A stretch of DNA of 64,000 nt from Protostelium mycophagum (GCA_002081555.1 MZNV01001529.1:23620-87619), one strand, 5' to 3'. Shown: positions 10,729-23,280, counted from the first letter of the stretch. A program made the numbers and translations. Notes: a model not told the origin generated them from the letters alone.

Positions 10729-12675
10729 TTATGGCTGAAAATGAGATTTTAATCCCTGCCAGCACTCGTTGTAGTTCTCGTCGACATTGTTCTCTTGGCC
10801 GTAATCCGTGACGTGGAACATATAAGTGGACTCGAACATGAAGGCGAGTGCGGTGTCTGGGATCTTGGCTGGCTTGTCTTCTGCCTCTGAGGCTTTATAG
10901 AAGGTGTCGGCGTCAGGGCCATGCGCGACCATGCAGCTGTGGAGAGAGGCTGGAACAGGTCATTCACTGAATCTATTTATGGCGGATTTGAATGCAATTG
11001 AGAGCGCTGCGGCAGAGCCGCAACAGAAATACCGTCTCTAAATTTAGAAACATATTGAATCCAAAAATATTTGTATTTCATTTTCTTCAGATTATTGCCA
11101 TTTTCTGTCATATATATTCGTGAGGCAAAGCCGCAACCCATGACTCGGTAGATCCACGAAAATCACGTTAATTAACGTACCTCCTCCCGGTACGAATCCC
11201 TCCTCTTTTGCATCGTAAACACCTCTTATAAGTCCCATAAATTCAGACATGCAATTTCTGTGGAAGTAAGGGGGTCTGAATGTGTGCTCAGCCACAGTCC
11301 ATCTTGGCGGGAAAATCACAAAATCAGCCACAGCGACACCGGGCTCCAGCGTGGGGCAAGTCAATACGGTGAAGATGGAAGGGTCCTGTACACGTAAATC
11401 GAAATTTCAACGAAATCTCACTCACGGCGTGGTCGAAGGAGACGGTATTCATGGTGTTGAAAAGGGCGAGGTCGTATTTGTATGGTGCGTAATTACCGTG
11501 CCACGCCACCACATTGAAGGGGGAATGGTTGCGGTTATGCGTGAACAATCTCCCGCAGAATTTAGAGATGACCTGTCGTGATATCAGAATGAGATGTCAT
11601 CACGTAATCTTTTAGACTGCAAAATTCACCTTCCACTCGACATTCTTCTCTTCGAAGGCAGCGACTGGCGTCAAAAAATCGCGGGGGTTGGCTAATCCGT
11701 TTGCACCTTCAAGATTTAGATTTTTCTGTTCTATAATTAGACACAAACCGATGGGGCCGAGGTCGGGGATCTTAAAGTGAGAGTTATAGACTTCGAGTAC
11801 ATAACCTCTGCTAGTCTCAGAAACGTCGACAGAAAATTGTATTCCTCTCTGGATGACACATATCTCCCCAGGTTTGACCTTAAAATTTTACATAATGATT
11901 CATAGATTGAAATCTCAAGCCACGAAATTTACCTCTAAAAAGCCAAACTCTGTGCGGATATCTAATGTACCGAGTTGTGGCACTACGACGTGTCAGTTTC
12001 GGAATGTCCATGAGAATGATTAGAAGTACGACACTCACCAATGAGAAGATCACCATCAGAGTTGAAGAAGCTCTTATTTTCCATAGAAATATTACAAGAG
12101 TACATGTGAACTGCGCAGCCATGTTTCATTCCTGGATCACCAACACCTATGAGGATCAATCACCACTCGATCTTCTCCTTGGATATACGAAAACGTGTAC
12201 CAGCGTAGGTCTTCAGACCATCAACGAAATGATGCTTCTGATCAGTGTTGGGAAGGGGAAATGGTTTCCATCTGTACTGGTTTGGAACTGGTTTGTTCTT
12301 TTCCGCTGAGAAATCACCAGTGATGAAGTGGTTGTCAGTGTATGGCTTATAAGGAGTGTGGCAGACAGATGGTCTGATACGATACAACCAACTATAGAGG
12401 ATGAATACTCGAACGACTTTTCAGTACAAAAGAAATAATTGAAGTACCTTCTTTGGTTTTCTGCTCTTGGTACCGTAAATGCGGTTCCAGAGAGTTGTTC
12501 TGCATACAGGCCTTTTGGACATCTGCAGCAGTGAGTCACGTGTGTCGATCAAGCTATGAAAGCACTTTTGTGGCGAGTTCTGACCAAAGGGGAGGGCACC
12601 TTCCACTGCCTCAGAAACAAAATGATTTCCAAATCCTGGGAGATAGTCGTATTTCTCCTTCTTTCTCTGCGTCAT
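10729..12675 (-). CDS. Homogentisate 1,2-dioxygenase
   Basis: Cleaves the aromatic ring of homogentisate to maleylacetoacetate with non-haem iron and O2, in tyrosine/phenylalanine catabolism. The start [19 protein letters not shown] matches the conserved 'YLSGFGN.F.SE' opening. Exons then give [33 protein letters not shown] and [11 protein letters not shown]. In the second half [19 protein letters not shown] and [12 protein letters not shown] hold the iron-ligand region (HRN, SEFMGLI.G), followed by [30 protein letters not shown] and [16 protein letters not shown]-stop at 10729-10731. Start and stop match the usual length (about 440 residues) once introns are removed. No key segment appears missing. 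Confidence 0.93.
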
Positions 12676-12803
12676 ATTTGTGATGTGTTCGTTCTCCTGC
12701 TCTTGGATTTGAATGTTTTCACTTTGTAATTACTGCAAGATTTCAACTTGAGGCCAGATTGATTGTGCTCGGGCCAGCACAATATCGTATCATCTGATCC
12801 TCG

Positions 12804-15800
12804 ATGAAAGATCGAGAACACCAACATAAGCGGCCAAGATATGAGGATCATTCAGAGAAAGTATTTGCTGATCACTCATGGTTGTCACTGACTTGGAATA
12901 CAGCACAAGCAGTCCAGATGGGCGAGAGAGAAGGCTCCTTGGTCTTGGCGTCATTACAGCTCTGCCATAAAAAGAGAAGAGATAAAAGGGGTCAAATCGA
13001 ACAGGGTGGATCACCAGTATCATGGAGAGACGACCGATTTAGACTTTGATCAAGCCATGGTGAGACATTGTTTGTACAACAGCATATCAACCACCTGTTC
13101 TGATCTCGAAAGTTATTCAAGTGTCAGTTCCATCCTCCTCTCCGCACGGAGTATACGACACAAATCACACTCAATGACAAGGTCTACCGTTTTCAAGGTG
13201 GAGAAACATCACAATGATCAAACTGAAATATCCAGGCTTCAATCTCTTGTCGCTTTCATCGTACCTCGAAGAGGTGACCTCTTTAAACGGACAATTCCAC
13301 TTCGATATGGACGATGAACAGTACACTGCTTCTCTGCAAAAATTACCAAACAGTACAGAGTCATTCTGCCGTCGCTTCTTCTTACATTTGTGCAGAAATA
13401 ACTGTGAATAGAGGAGAACTTGAGTGGCTTCAATGTCTCTATGACCGAATATTCGGGGGGCACACGTGGTGTTTCTCACAAGAAATAGAGAGAAGGTATT
13501 CATCTCGTTGTTGTATGTTTCATCATAGAAAATAATTTAAAATATTCATCATGAATAGTTCAATATATAATATAAATGTTAAATTATATATGATAGAACA
13601 AATCGTGTCCATCGAACAATATATATAAATATATAATACCCGTAAATATAAATATTTATATTCTTCAGATATTACATTGTTCCTTGTTTTAGATCAGAGG
13701 AAGGTATAGAACTTGAAATATCACAAGTTCTACGTTATTTTCGTACCGTTTGTCAGAACCTACTCGATGTCACCTGTTCTAAGGTGAATCTCAGGTCCCA
13801 AAGACATTCATCTGCTTCTTGTGACTTGATTCCTAATAATAACAGCCAGAGAACGACATCCACGGCGATATCATACATTGTATTAGAACAGATACCTTTT
13901 ATGTTGTTCATGGAACAGACAATACCTTCGATATGAATGCCAACTTATTCCAGGATGGACACGGGAAGGTGTGACGTCATCGCCGTACATGAATGCAGGA
14001 TTTTGACCGATTCAGAGGGTCAGCCTGAAGAGACTGTACGAGATGAAGAACCTGCAAGTGAAGGAGAGAACACAACCGATCTTTTTTAACCATCTACAAC
14101 GAGTGAGGATATTGATTATCAAAGTGATTTGTAGTGATGATCGCAGATGACGTCATGTGGAGCTGAGCCTCTCTTCTTTCTTCCCGAACATTGTGTATAC
14201 ACCGGAATGAAATATGACATGTGTCAAGTATGACATCCTTTTGACATTTATGGCTTCTTGACTGATTTCCTTCACAACAGGCAGCATTGACCATTCCGGA
14301 ATTATTGTGCAGAGTCAGAATGAATATCTCCACAGAAAAAGTAGAGAAGCTTCTGGGCATAAATTTCCACGAAAAATCCATCCTACAACAAGTCTGTGAC
14401 GAATTTACCACGAAAAATTCACGAAAATTCAGGCGCTGATACACCCCTCTTTTTCTGAATCAGAAGAGAAGCGGAAGGAACGGCTGATGGCCGCATCGTT
14501 ACGTCTCTCTACAACCAGACGAATCCGAGATTTAAAAAATGGAGATATCTACATTCCAAGAGGGTTACTGAGTGAGATATCACGTTCAGATATATGTACA
14601 GATCATTGAGATATCGTAGCCGGGGGAATCTTCTCCGAAACAAAACAGAACCAACGTTTAGAATTTCTCGGTGACGCCGTCCTGGAATTTTTAGTGTCGA
14701 GTCATCTCCTCTCTATGGTGCGTTAATTTGACGCGTTTCCACGGTTATTAACGTGAGAAGCTCCCCGATAAAAACGAGGGGGATCTGTCCGAGTACAGGA
14801 GCGCGATTGTGCAGAATAAATTCACCGCACTCATGATGACAGACATGGTGAGACATCATGAAAACGTTTGAGATATCTCACATGACATCTTAGGGTCTCG
14901 ATGATCACGTGATGGCATCTGGTCATGCAATATTTATGCAGGTAATATTCCTCAAAATCAAGTCGTCTGATGCGCTGACAAATCGAAAGGGTGGAGAATA
15001 CAGGGATCATGTCTTGGCAGACGGTTTTGAGGCACTATTGGCAGCTATATATATCGACAGCGGTTTAGACAACGCGAGGACACTGTTATCTAAGGCCATC
15101 TTCGGGGTGATTATGATTGTTTTTCCGGTGTGCTGACTTTTCCAGAAAGAAGAAGACAGAGACCTACTGAAGATTTGGCGGGAAAATCATTTGAGATTTA
15201 ATGATTGTCAAGAGGAGATGTACAATTATGGGATTCTACAAGAAAGGATGGGTTATCAATTCAGGTATGAGACAGTGTAGATGAGGCTCATCGTTCCAGG
15301 AACACCAGAATTTTACACTCTGCCATGACAACTCGATCGGTGTCGACAGACGTCGACAAACCCGATTTTCAGCTGTTGGAATTTCTGGGTGACGCCATCG
15401 TCCAATTCCTCTCCTCTGTACACCTTTACGTAAAGTGTCCGTTCTACAACGAGGGAATATTATCAGTGAGTTCATGTCGTGATGACGCACGTTAAAAACC
15501 GCAGAATATGCGTGCCATTCACATCAACAACCGTGCACTTGCCGATATCAGCAACGAATTGGGCCTGGAGGAGTTCTTTCGTGTCCGAAGCACAGAAAAG
15601 TCGCCAAGTTTCTTCATGGCAGATTGTGTAGAGGCACTCATCGCCGGTCTATTTTTAGACGGAGGACTGAAAGCCGTACAAGTTTTCTACGACGTGAGTT
15701 TACCGAGATCGCACGTGAACTGACGTGACAGATGGTTTTCGCGCCAAAAATGGAGGAAACAATGTCATCAAGAAGGTGGATGAGCGTAAGAGAGAGTCTA

Positions 15801-16072
15801 TATGATGACGTGTCCGAACTCACAAGCAAAAAATGTGATGTCACATATAGGTCAGAAATTTAAATCTCCATCCGACCCTTCTGACTCGTTGTAGATTGGT
15901 CAGACACCAGGACGAGACCTTCTATTCGGGTGTCTTTGTAGATGGCAACTTCATATGTGCAGGGAAAGGAAGGACGAGGCTAAGCTCGGAAGAGAGCGCG
16001 GCTAAAGAGATGCGGGAAGAGTTGAAGAACAACCAAGCCTTTCCTTTGAATAATCCGGTCGTAAAGATATAA
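12804..16072 (+). CDS. Class 2 RNase III, Drosha-like (two RNase III domains plus dsRBD)
   Basis: Double-stranded-RNA endonuclease. RNase III domain a: LLGINFHEKSILQQ, ALIHPSFSE, then NQRLEFLGDAVLEFLVSSHL, EYRSAIVQNKFTALMMTDM and VLADGFEALLAAIYIDSGL. Linker: DRDLLKIWRENHLRFNDCQ and GILQERMGYQF. Domain b: FQLLEFLGDAIVQFLSSVHL, MRAIHINNRALADISNELGL and ADCVEALIAGLFLDGG. Both domains keep the acidic EFLGDA and AD..EA residues, so both look active. A C-terminal dsRBD (YSGVFVDGNFICAGKGRTR, then SSEESAAKEMREELK) ends PVVKI-stop at 16070-16072. No helicase is seen. Upstream exons (TEYTTQITLNDKVYRFQGF, then LLSLSSYLEEV, GQFHFDMDDEQY, GELEWLQCLYDRIF) resemble in order and spacing the platform/PAZ-like central domain of animal Drosha, as does the inter-domain 'DLREVW'-type linker. 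The start MKDREHQHKRPRYEDHSEK is plausible but its splice to the central exons is unresolved. A Dicer-like identity without helicase cannot be excluded. Confidence 0.82.
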
Positions 16073-16179
16073 ATCGTGTGGGTCAACATCCAAGAAAAAT
16101 CCACCGGGTTGTCATGGTGCATATAATCTAATGCTCCAACACGCACACGGCCAGAATCATATTAATTTCTGATATTTTA

Positions 16180-16620
16180 GTTGGGAGATTGGCAGTTTGA
16201 CAGTGATGTATACAACAGATTCTGACATATTTCCGATTCCATTACTCCATGTAACCAAGGAGATGACAGCTTCTGTGATGAGGTCATCCTGTTGTTCATC
16301 CACCCCGTGGTGTCTTCTTTGGTCATGTATCTGTTCATTCTTCCCCAGCATGACCGTCAAGAGGTGCGCTACTTCGCCAACTCTCTTCTGACTTTTTCAG
16401 AGCGCGCGAACTGATAGAGGTACCTCAGTGGATGAATACCTTCACAAAGATGTCATCCTCTCTACATACAAGTGCTGGGCCACTCTCAGACCCATCTTTC
16501 CAAAGATCTGCTCTTGAAGTCCATCTCAGCGCACAAGTCAAACCGATGTGGGATCAGGATATGAAGAGGAGGTGGAAGGACAGTCTAAAGCCCATAATGG
16601 AGGTTCTCGAGACCGCATGA
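16180..16620 (+). CDS. Unknown gene, C-terminal exons
   Basis: After a TTTTAG acceptor near 16179 a frame reads WEIGSLTVMYTTDSDIFPIP and then LLHVTKEMTASVM. An intron ending CCCCAG leads to SMTVK, and another ending TTTTTCAG leads to RARELIEVPQWMNTFTKM. The final exon is Trp/Lys-rich (VKPMWDQDMKRRWKDSLKPI) and stops at 16618-16620. Phases fit across the last junction. No family recognised and no start codon identified; the first exon may lie between 16073 and 16179 or be absent. It sits about 100 bp after the RNase III stop on the same strand. Confidence 0.4.
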
Positions 16621-16714
16621 ACGACACCTGATCGTCTGAAGGAACAAGAAATATCAATACCTGTTCGAGAAACCTGATCGTTTCATCGCGTAGGCAAAGC
16701 TCAAAATATTAATC

Positions 16715-18304
16715 ATGAACATAATAAACGTGAAATGTGGTTTGCACGTATCGATCTATTCATATAGAAGGAGGATGGATGGTCCTAAAAAATGCAGGTG
16801 TCGAGTCACGTCGGTCCAGACACGGTGTTTTTCCACAGACATTTTGACATTTACGCATCCGACCCGAAAATCCTCCTCGGAGAATAAGGTGAAGATGCTT
16901 CTCCCTCAAAACTTCAAACAACCCAAACAAGATGCAAAGAACCTTCTCCGATTTCGTCAAAGCCGTGAGCTTCTTAATCTCTTGTCTCAGCCATCACATA
17001 AAACTGATTCTCCTCAGCAATACACAACTCTTCCTCTGTATTGGAGAGACCTGTCAGGACAAACCATCGTCGTGACCGGATCAAATGTCGGCCTTGGTTT
17101 TGAGGCTGCAAAACACCTGAGCACAATGAGACCCGAGCACCTCATCCTGGCGTGCCGTGACACCGAAAAAGCGGAGGTGCCACTCGACGATCTTTTCGAT
17201 GACTGAAATACGCAGAAAGCAAAGCAGGAGATTGTGAAGCATGGATTTTTGAGTGCCGAAGCGGTAGAGGTGTGGAAACTGGACTTGTCCAGTTTCAAAT
17301 CCGTCTTGGCTTTTGGTGAAAAATTCGAGGTGATTTATTCGTTTTATTTTGTATTTTATTTACCGAATGTTCAAAGGCTTCTGGCTACAAATGCCATATT
17401 CTCTTATCTAATGCGGGTATCGCCACAGTTGAGTGGCAGTTCACTGATGACGGGCACGAATCCAGGTATTTTAAAACTCTCTCATAGATCTCGCTGAGTA
17501 GAACAGCGTACAAGTCAATCACCTCTCCAACTTGTTGCTGATCCACACTCTTCTTCCCGCAATGAAAAGGTCGGCAGGAACCGTCGAGCCACGAATCATA
17601 GTGGTCGCTTCTGAGGGTGAGTCCTTTAGACTGTTCTATTTTTATGATGTTGTATCTGATCGTGATGCAGTCCATCACTTCACACAATTTAAAGAAGGAG
17701 ATTTTGTTGATCCCCTGGCTGCATTGAATGACAAGACGCGCACAACTATGGCAGAGAGGTAAATCTTCTTTTTATATAAAAATAGTCCTGAACCTGCCAG
17801 ATATCCCGTTTCAAAATTACTCAACGTGTATATGACACGTCACCTGGGTCCTAAACTCGCAAAGGAAGGGATTTCTGTACACTGCCTCAACCCCGGATTT
17901 TGTCACAGCGAATTGTCTCGAAGTGCAAAGGGTGTGTAGATATGTCATAATCAAAATTGTGACATGTGACAGGTCTGGCTGCTATCCGCTTTTCAATCTT
18001 CAAATTTCTTCTGGCAAGAACAACAGAGGTACACAATAATTCAAAATGAAAGACTTAAATACTCAGGTCGGCAGCAGAACCCTTGTCCACGCATCTGTAC
18101 ACGAGGATTTATTGTTGAAGAATGGCCCCGGTGGGAGATATTGGTCAGAATGCAGCGAGCAAGCGTGAGGCTTTCTCTTTAGTGTTGATAGATTTTGACG
18201 AGACCAGACCCTCTATGAGAGCACTGAACAAAGATGTGGAAGACAAAGTGATGGAGGAGAGCTATGAGATACTGCGAAAAGTAGCCCCAAAAATTGCGTA
18301 TTGA
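16715..18304 (+). CDS. Short-chain dehydrogenase/reductase (retinol dehydrogenase/WWOX-like)
   Basis: NAD(P)-dependent oxidoreductase of the classical SDR superfamily. The Rossmann motif is GQTIVVTGSNVGLGFEAAKH. LILACRDTEKAE follows, then KQEIVKHGFLSAEAVEVWKL, DLSSFKSV, the structural LSNAGIA, VQVNHLSNLLLIHTLLPAM, RIIVVASEG (catalytic Ser region) and RYPVSKLLNVYMTRH (catalytic Tyr/Lys of YxxxK). HCLNPGFCHSELSR gives the cofactor-loop PG motif, and the chain ends VMEESYEILRKVAPKIAY-stop at 18302-18304. The ~110 residues before the Rossmann fold are longer than usual and Arg/Lys-rich; an internal Met (MLLPQNFKQ) is an alternative start. The final intron near 18170 could not be joined in phase by eye. 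The substrate cannot be inferred. Confidence 0.85.
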
Positions 18305-18612
18305 TAAATATAAATCAGTTTATTCAATAGCATAACTTTGAGGCCGCATTAAAAATTCAAAATATTTAATCCAACCTAATTAATTTATTGATAAAATATG
18401 GATTTTTCACTATTGATATTCTGCTCAACCATTTCTTTTTGCCACCACAACACAACCTGAAGAATCACATAAGTGTCAAAATCTCCGCAGGGTAAAAAAT
18501 GTCACATCAAACCCCGACATTTCCAAGACTTCCAGCCTGATCTTCGGGAACTACGTAATTCTTCCGGCAGCACACAAAACTCTCAAGTTATTACAAACAA
18601 ACGACGACAACG
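18305..18612. other. AT-rich intergenic spacer
   Basis: About 300 bp between the dehydrogenase stop and the small forward gene at 18613. The first half is AT-rich with TTTATT-like runs suited to a 3' end. Nothing else recognised. Confidence 0.5.
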
Positions 18613-18851
18613 ATGATGAACTTTCCAATCCCCGATGAGGAAGCCTCTTTCCCAATCAGTTCCTTCCCATCGATGCCATTTAATGCAACCATCAACTCAT
18701 ACGAAGAGATCTCCTCAAACAACGAATCGAACGATGATACACTGCCACAACCAAGAAGGTAAACACTTGCAATGTCTGTTGGTTGATGTTGACAATGTTT
18801 AGATTATCGGTCACTGGCCTCTTGCAGTTCTTCAAGAACATCATGGATTGA
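18613..18851 (+). CDS. Short two-exon gene, unknown
   Basis: Reads MMNFPIPDEEASFPISSFPS, continues MPFNATINSYEEISSNNES and NDDTLPQPR, splices through a GTAAAC...TTTAG intron in phase, and ends RLSVTGLLQFFKNIMD-stop at 18849-18851. About 64 residues: an acidic, Ser/Asn-rich N-terminus with a short amphipathic C-terminal helix. No family recognised. The clean intron and its position between two well-ordered genes support it, but a chance frame cannot be excluded. Confidence 0.42.
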
Positions 18852-18934
18852 GCTCATTTTTGGACCTCTGTTGTAGCCATATTGAACATAGACTAATCTT
18901 ACGTATCATTAAAGAGAAAATGTCTACAGTCGAT

Positions 18935-19527
18935 TCATTGTCCATCAGGTTGTACCGTGTTCATCATCTTCGCCACAAATTCTCTGAAGCCCAGATCAAA
19001 GGTCAATTTTTGTTCAAGAGCAGCGACTCTCTCTTCATCTTTCTCTATCGAATCTATTCGCCGGATCACCTTTAAAGTTCTATAAATGCTATGTTCGCTG
19101 CATGTACATAGGTTGATCGTGGTGACAGGTTAATAATTAATGATCTAAGAAAATATGAATGCATACATCTTCCAGCCTCCCATCTCTTAAATAATTTCGT
19201 ATTTCACTGTCGAATTCTGCATTTTGTCAGACGATGATCGAGTGATGGTGAACAGTTACCCAGCTTTTGCATGTCTTCTTCTTTGATTCTATTTTGTGAT
19301 TTTTCATCTGATTTTGAAGGTTCGTCTGCTGGCGTTTCCATCGCCTTCTTGATTGGGCGTTCGATCTCTTTACATGATTGTGATTCTGCATGATTCAGTT
19401 GACAAGAACATAAGTGAGTCAAAGAGAACCTTTATGTGTCTTAAAACACGGCACCGAGCAGCTGTGAAGACATCAGAATTGATGATTCAAATCACAAACT
19501 CACTATCGCAGCAGGCATGATGGACAT
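18935..19527 (-). CDS. Small coiled-coil protein, unknown
   Basis: The central exon encodes AESQSCKEIERPIKKAMETP, then ADEPSKSDEKSQNRIKEEDM and QKL. It is joined in phase by a GTAACT...TGCAG intron to EFDSEIRNYLRDGRLED. The last exon reads SIEKDEERVAALEQKLTFDL, then GFREFVAKMMNTVQPDGQ-stop at 18935-18937. It is highly charged with a probable C-terminal coiled coil. The first exon is tentatively MSIMPAAI from 19527, but its phase with the next exon is unproven. No family recognised. Convergent with the short forward gene at 18613. Confidence 0.5.
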
Positions 19528-19672
19528 TTGTATTTGGATTCTTTACTATGGCATATCTCACACTGATTAGACATTGCGTTGACCTGATGATGTTCACGAA
19601 ATTTTATAGCTCTCTACAACGAGACAATCTTCAAAAATCTCGAAAAAGAAAAAAATATTTCGATCCGTTTAT

Positions 19673-20945
19673 TTATCCGAAAAAGTATTTCACGTATTCG
19701 TATGTGGCCCAGCTGATGGCCGCAGACGTAGAATGCAGCGCGATCCTGGGGACAAGTCCTCTGGAGAAACCTCTTCTTCCCTCTTGTCTCCATATGGTTG
19801 TGAAGGAGCTGTAGAGTCCTCTGTACACTTCTCCAGCGGCAGTGTCTCCTCTTGTTTGTAGCCGCGTTCGGACCACATCGAAGGGGTTTGTCAATGCTCT
19901 GGAAAGATTCAAAATTTGAACAATAGAAGGGCAAGAGATTTGGCGGGAAATATTCACCCTGCTATGGCACCAGCACCACCTCCGGCTACGCAGTGAGCTA
20001 ACACGTCAAACTCGTCCTCTTTTCCTCTTTTGAGCAGGCTGTACAGATGTCAAAATCCACGTCATGACATTTATGACGTTCTACAACGAGGTAATTACCT
20101 TCTCAGCCACTCGTAAGACATGAACTGTACGGCATTATAAGGCACATTCATGACAAGTGTGGTTGTATATCCCGCGTATAGTGCGGTGAAACCTTCAGTT
20201 CTGATCACCGTTTTGACACAATCCATCAGGCCTTTATAGTTCTTCAATCCTATTGAGATTAGATCTTCAGATTGACAAAGATTGTTGTGATCAGAAATGT
20301 GATCAGCCAAAAAAATAAAATGGTCATCACCTAATTGAAGTCTTTGTTTTACGGCATCCATAGGTGTCATGACGGCATCGCTTATTGTCTATAGAGATGA
20401 ATAGACTTGAATCACGCGGTAAATGACTTACTGTGGCACAGATACCTGCAGCACCTATTCCAAGATTGGTGTCTCCGAATTTCTTCTTGGCGTATTCATA
20501 GGTTGCGAAATGGAGAGCATGGGCAGGTGCTGAGATTATTTCAGGGGATAGAAGATCAGTTTCCAATGAATCGTACGAATAAAGAGGGATTCACTCCTGA
20601 TCACAAACAAACAGGGAATAGTCACCTGCACCAAGTGCCAACGCTGAGATCCCACGAAAGAAGCCAATCGCTCCATTTTTTGTCGCAATATGACTTGCCG
20701 TCTCTCTGATAGTGTTGAAAGCTGATCCGTGAGCTTGCATGGACGTCTGCAGACATCAGACACCGAGATGATTCTCTGATGTTTCGTGTTGATTTTTATG
20801 TGATCATGTCAATCGGGATTCACACCTTTATAGTATCGACTGGGAACATGCCACAGTGTTCTGCAGTGCCGGCGGCTGCACCTGCGAGCATATGCACCCA
20901 GACATTCTCTCCTGGTCTATATTCTTCAGGATCATGATGTGCCAT
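19673..20945 (-). CDS. Mitoferrin-like mitochondrial carrier (SLC25)
   Basis: Six-helix inner-membrane carrier; the closest family is mitoferrin, which imports iron for haem and Fe-S synthesis. Repeat 1: MLAGAAAGTAEHCGMFPVDT (PxD motif) after the start MAHHDPEEYRPGENVWVH. Then GFFRGISALALGAG, APAHALHFATYEYAKKKFG, and GIGAAGICATVSH leading into MTPMDAVKQRLQLG (repeat 2). NYKGLMDCVKTVIRTEGFTA, YAGYTTTLVMNVPYNAVQFM and SYEWLRR follow. Repeat 3: LTNPFDVVRTRLQTRG, then GFSRGLVPRIALHSTSAAIS and WATYEYVKYFFG-stop at 19673-19675. The AEHC, GAGPAHAL-like and NVP.(N/Q)A..FM stretches are typical of mitoferrins. Divergent from the deiminase gene at 21128. Confidence 0.87.
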
Positions 20946-21127
20946 TTTGTGAGTATCTATATAAGTTGGAGATGGGCGTTAATGCTCGTTCTTGAAGGTC
21001 CTTCTCTTTTCCCCCGTCACGTGCCGCCTTCTGAGTTTTTTTCTTCGTAGTTTTGTGTTGTAGACGGAGAGTTCATTATCCCGAAATTCTCGTTGACGTC
21101 GACAGAACACAAAGACAGAAAACAAAC

Positions 21128-23280
21128 ATGGCGGTCCGTTTTCCAGCAGAATGGGAGAAGCATGAGAGTGTATGGATAAGTTGGCCAGAGATGGAGGCCG
21201 ACTGTGACCTTCAAGGTAGATCGATCGTTAGTATTGTTCTCATTTGTGTAGGCTATTCTCCAATAGAAGACACTTATAAAGTGATCGTGAGAGAAATCAC
21301 ACTTCGTCTCAACTTGAACGTGATCGTCTCTAATGAAAAGTTGAAAGCCCGATTGGAATCTGAATTAAAGGTGTTCACCGATGTTCACACAATACAAATC
21401 TACGTCATGGAGAAATATTCAAGTGAGCCTGCTTCATTCATGTAAATAATTAAACTAAATCATTCAGTTTGGGCCAGAGATTTCGGTCCCATTTTTAACA
21501 TTACACAAGACAACTCCTTGGAGGTCGCCATCTTTGGATGGAGCGCTTGGGGTAGGATCAATGATTGGCCAGAAGAAGAATCTAGAGAGGCGATGCAAGA
21601 CTCGACTGTCGCCAGGAGTGTGGCGGCACAGTTGAATTTGAAGACGAGACTTGCAAGTGTTGAAGGATCAGACAAGGTGATCTCTTTGTTTTTGTGAAAT
21701 TTTAACTCACAAAAGTCGATATTTAGAATTATAATATATTAAATACAGATGTAATAATAATAAATCGCTTCTTTCTTATTATCTTGTGCCAATAAATCAA
21801 GTTTTATTTTTGAATCATTCATCACAGTGACCAGAATGTATAAATATTTTTTTAATTTATAAAACAGTTGTTGATATCAGAAGGAGGAGACAGGGAATTT
21901 AACGGAAAGGGCACTCTGATGGTCACTGAAGCCGTGGAATTTCAGCGAAATCCCGGTCTGTCACGTGACCAGATCGAAAATTCTCTGAAAAATTCACTTG
22001 GGGTCAAAAAAGTGATCTGGATGAAGCGGGGAGTGGCGGAAGGTGAGTGTGATTGTCCTTCTACAACGATGTAATGTGAATAGATGGGTTCCCAACAGAT
22101 GGATTTTTACCTGGAGGACTGGTACCAAGTTTTGGTACGAGCGGGCATATCGATGAGGTAGAGTTTCTGTATATGTATATATTTATTTGTCGTTATTATG
22201 GGTCGTTGCTGCAGCAACTTCAACACAAGTGAAACAATGCTCGAAAATCCTTGTACAAATTGAAGAAAAAATATCTTGTACAAATTTTAAATTATTGCAG
22301 TACGCCAGATTTTCAGACGAGAAGACGGTGATACTTGCACACGTCTCTAAAGAGGAAGCTGAGGCCTGTCCCATCGCCAAAATGTCCCGGGACGCACTTG
22401 AAGAGAACTTGAAGATTTTGTCTTCTGAAACTGACCAGGACGGAAATCCTCTGCGGGTACTTGCAGTTTGTCAATATTCAAATTTTGAATTTCGGCGAAG
22501 ATGCACTCTTCTGATTTTGGCATATTAATTATTTTATCATGTAAACCATTTCACTAATAAGACGAGGTGTTACGCATTCCAAACCCACCCATCATCACAA
22601 TTGATTTAAAACCAAAAGATATATACCAACAGGAGATATGCAAGCTTCTACAGAGGTGAGTTGACCCTCTTAATCATGTGAAGAAGTGAGTGATGTCGGG
22701 TTCGTTCATATCGACACAGTCTACCGCATCCCTTGCCGCACTGCGAAGTCAAGCATGTCTGAGCGAGGCCAGTACTAAGGTGGGAGACCACTTGGGAAGC
22801 CCTCGTGACGAACTCTTTTCATGTTAACCCTTTTCATATTTTTTATCGAGTTAAGCCTGAGGAGATTCGGTTATTCGAAACAAAAACACGATTGCGAGCA
22901 AATACATTGATAAAAAGCAGAGGAGGACACCAAGTCAACCCACAAGACACCTTGAAGATGGTCTTACCGGCCAGTTACTGCAATTTCCTGGTAACAAACG
23001 ACCTCGTTTTGGCGCCAAAATATGCGCGGGAAAGTCTGGCGGAGGAACTGCGTAAGGAATGTGAGAAGACAGACAAGGAGGCGGCAAGAGTATTGTCTGA
23101 AGCATTTCCTGGAAGAGAAGTGGTGCAAATTGATGTGTTCACCGTCAACATTGGAGGGTAATCACTCTTTGTAGTTTGTTTATGTGTGATGCAACAGAAA
23201 TGACAATGAGCTGAGATTAAATATTGACAACGTGTAGAGGGGGCATTCATTGTATAACACAGCAACACCCAGCTGTGTAA
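21128..23280 (+). CDS. Agmatine deiminase family protein (PAD_porph type)
   Basis: Guanidino-group deiminase: family members convert agmatine to N-carbamoylputrescine plus ammonia in putrescine synthesis. The start MAVRFPAEWEKHESVWISWP matches the 'P.EW..H....W..WP' opening. Then SEGGDREFNGKGTLMVTEAV (substrate acidic residues), LPGGLVPSFGTSGHIDE (catalytic His/Asp) and YARFSDEKTVILAHV. The last coding junction joins NIGG to GGIHCITQQHPAV-stop at 23278-23280, which carries the nucleophilic Cys of the GGG.HC.TQQ motif. An open frame ending at 23161 without this last exon would lack the nucleophile, so the intron 23157-23236 is essential. At least seven introns. The family is certain; preference for agmatine over other guanidines is not proven. 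Confidence 0.87.

Noticed and set aside
13704-13733. Inverted repeat TAGAACTTG...CAAGTTCTA
   Set aside because: It lies in an exon of the RNase III gene and is short enough to arise by chance in coding sequence.
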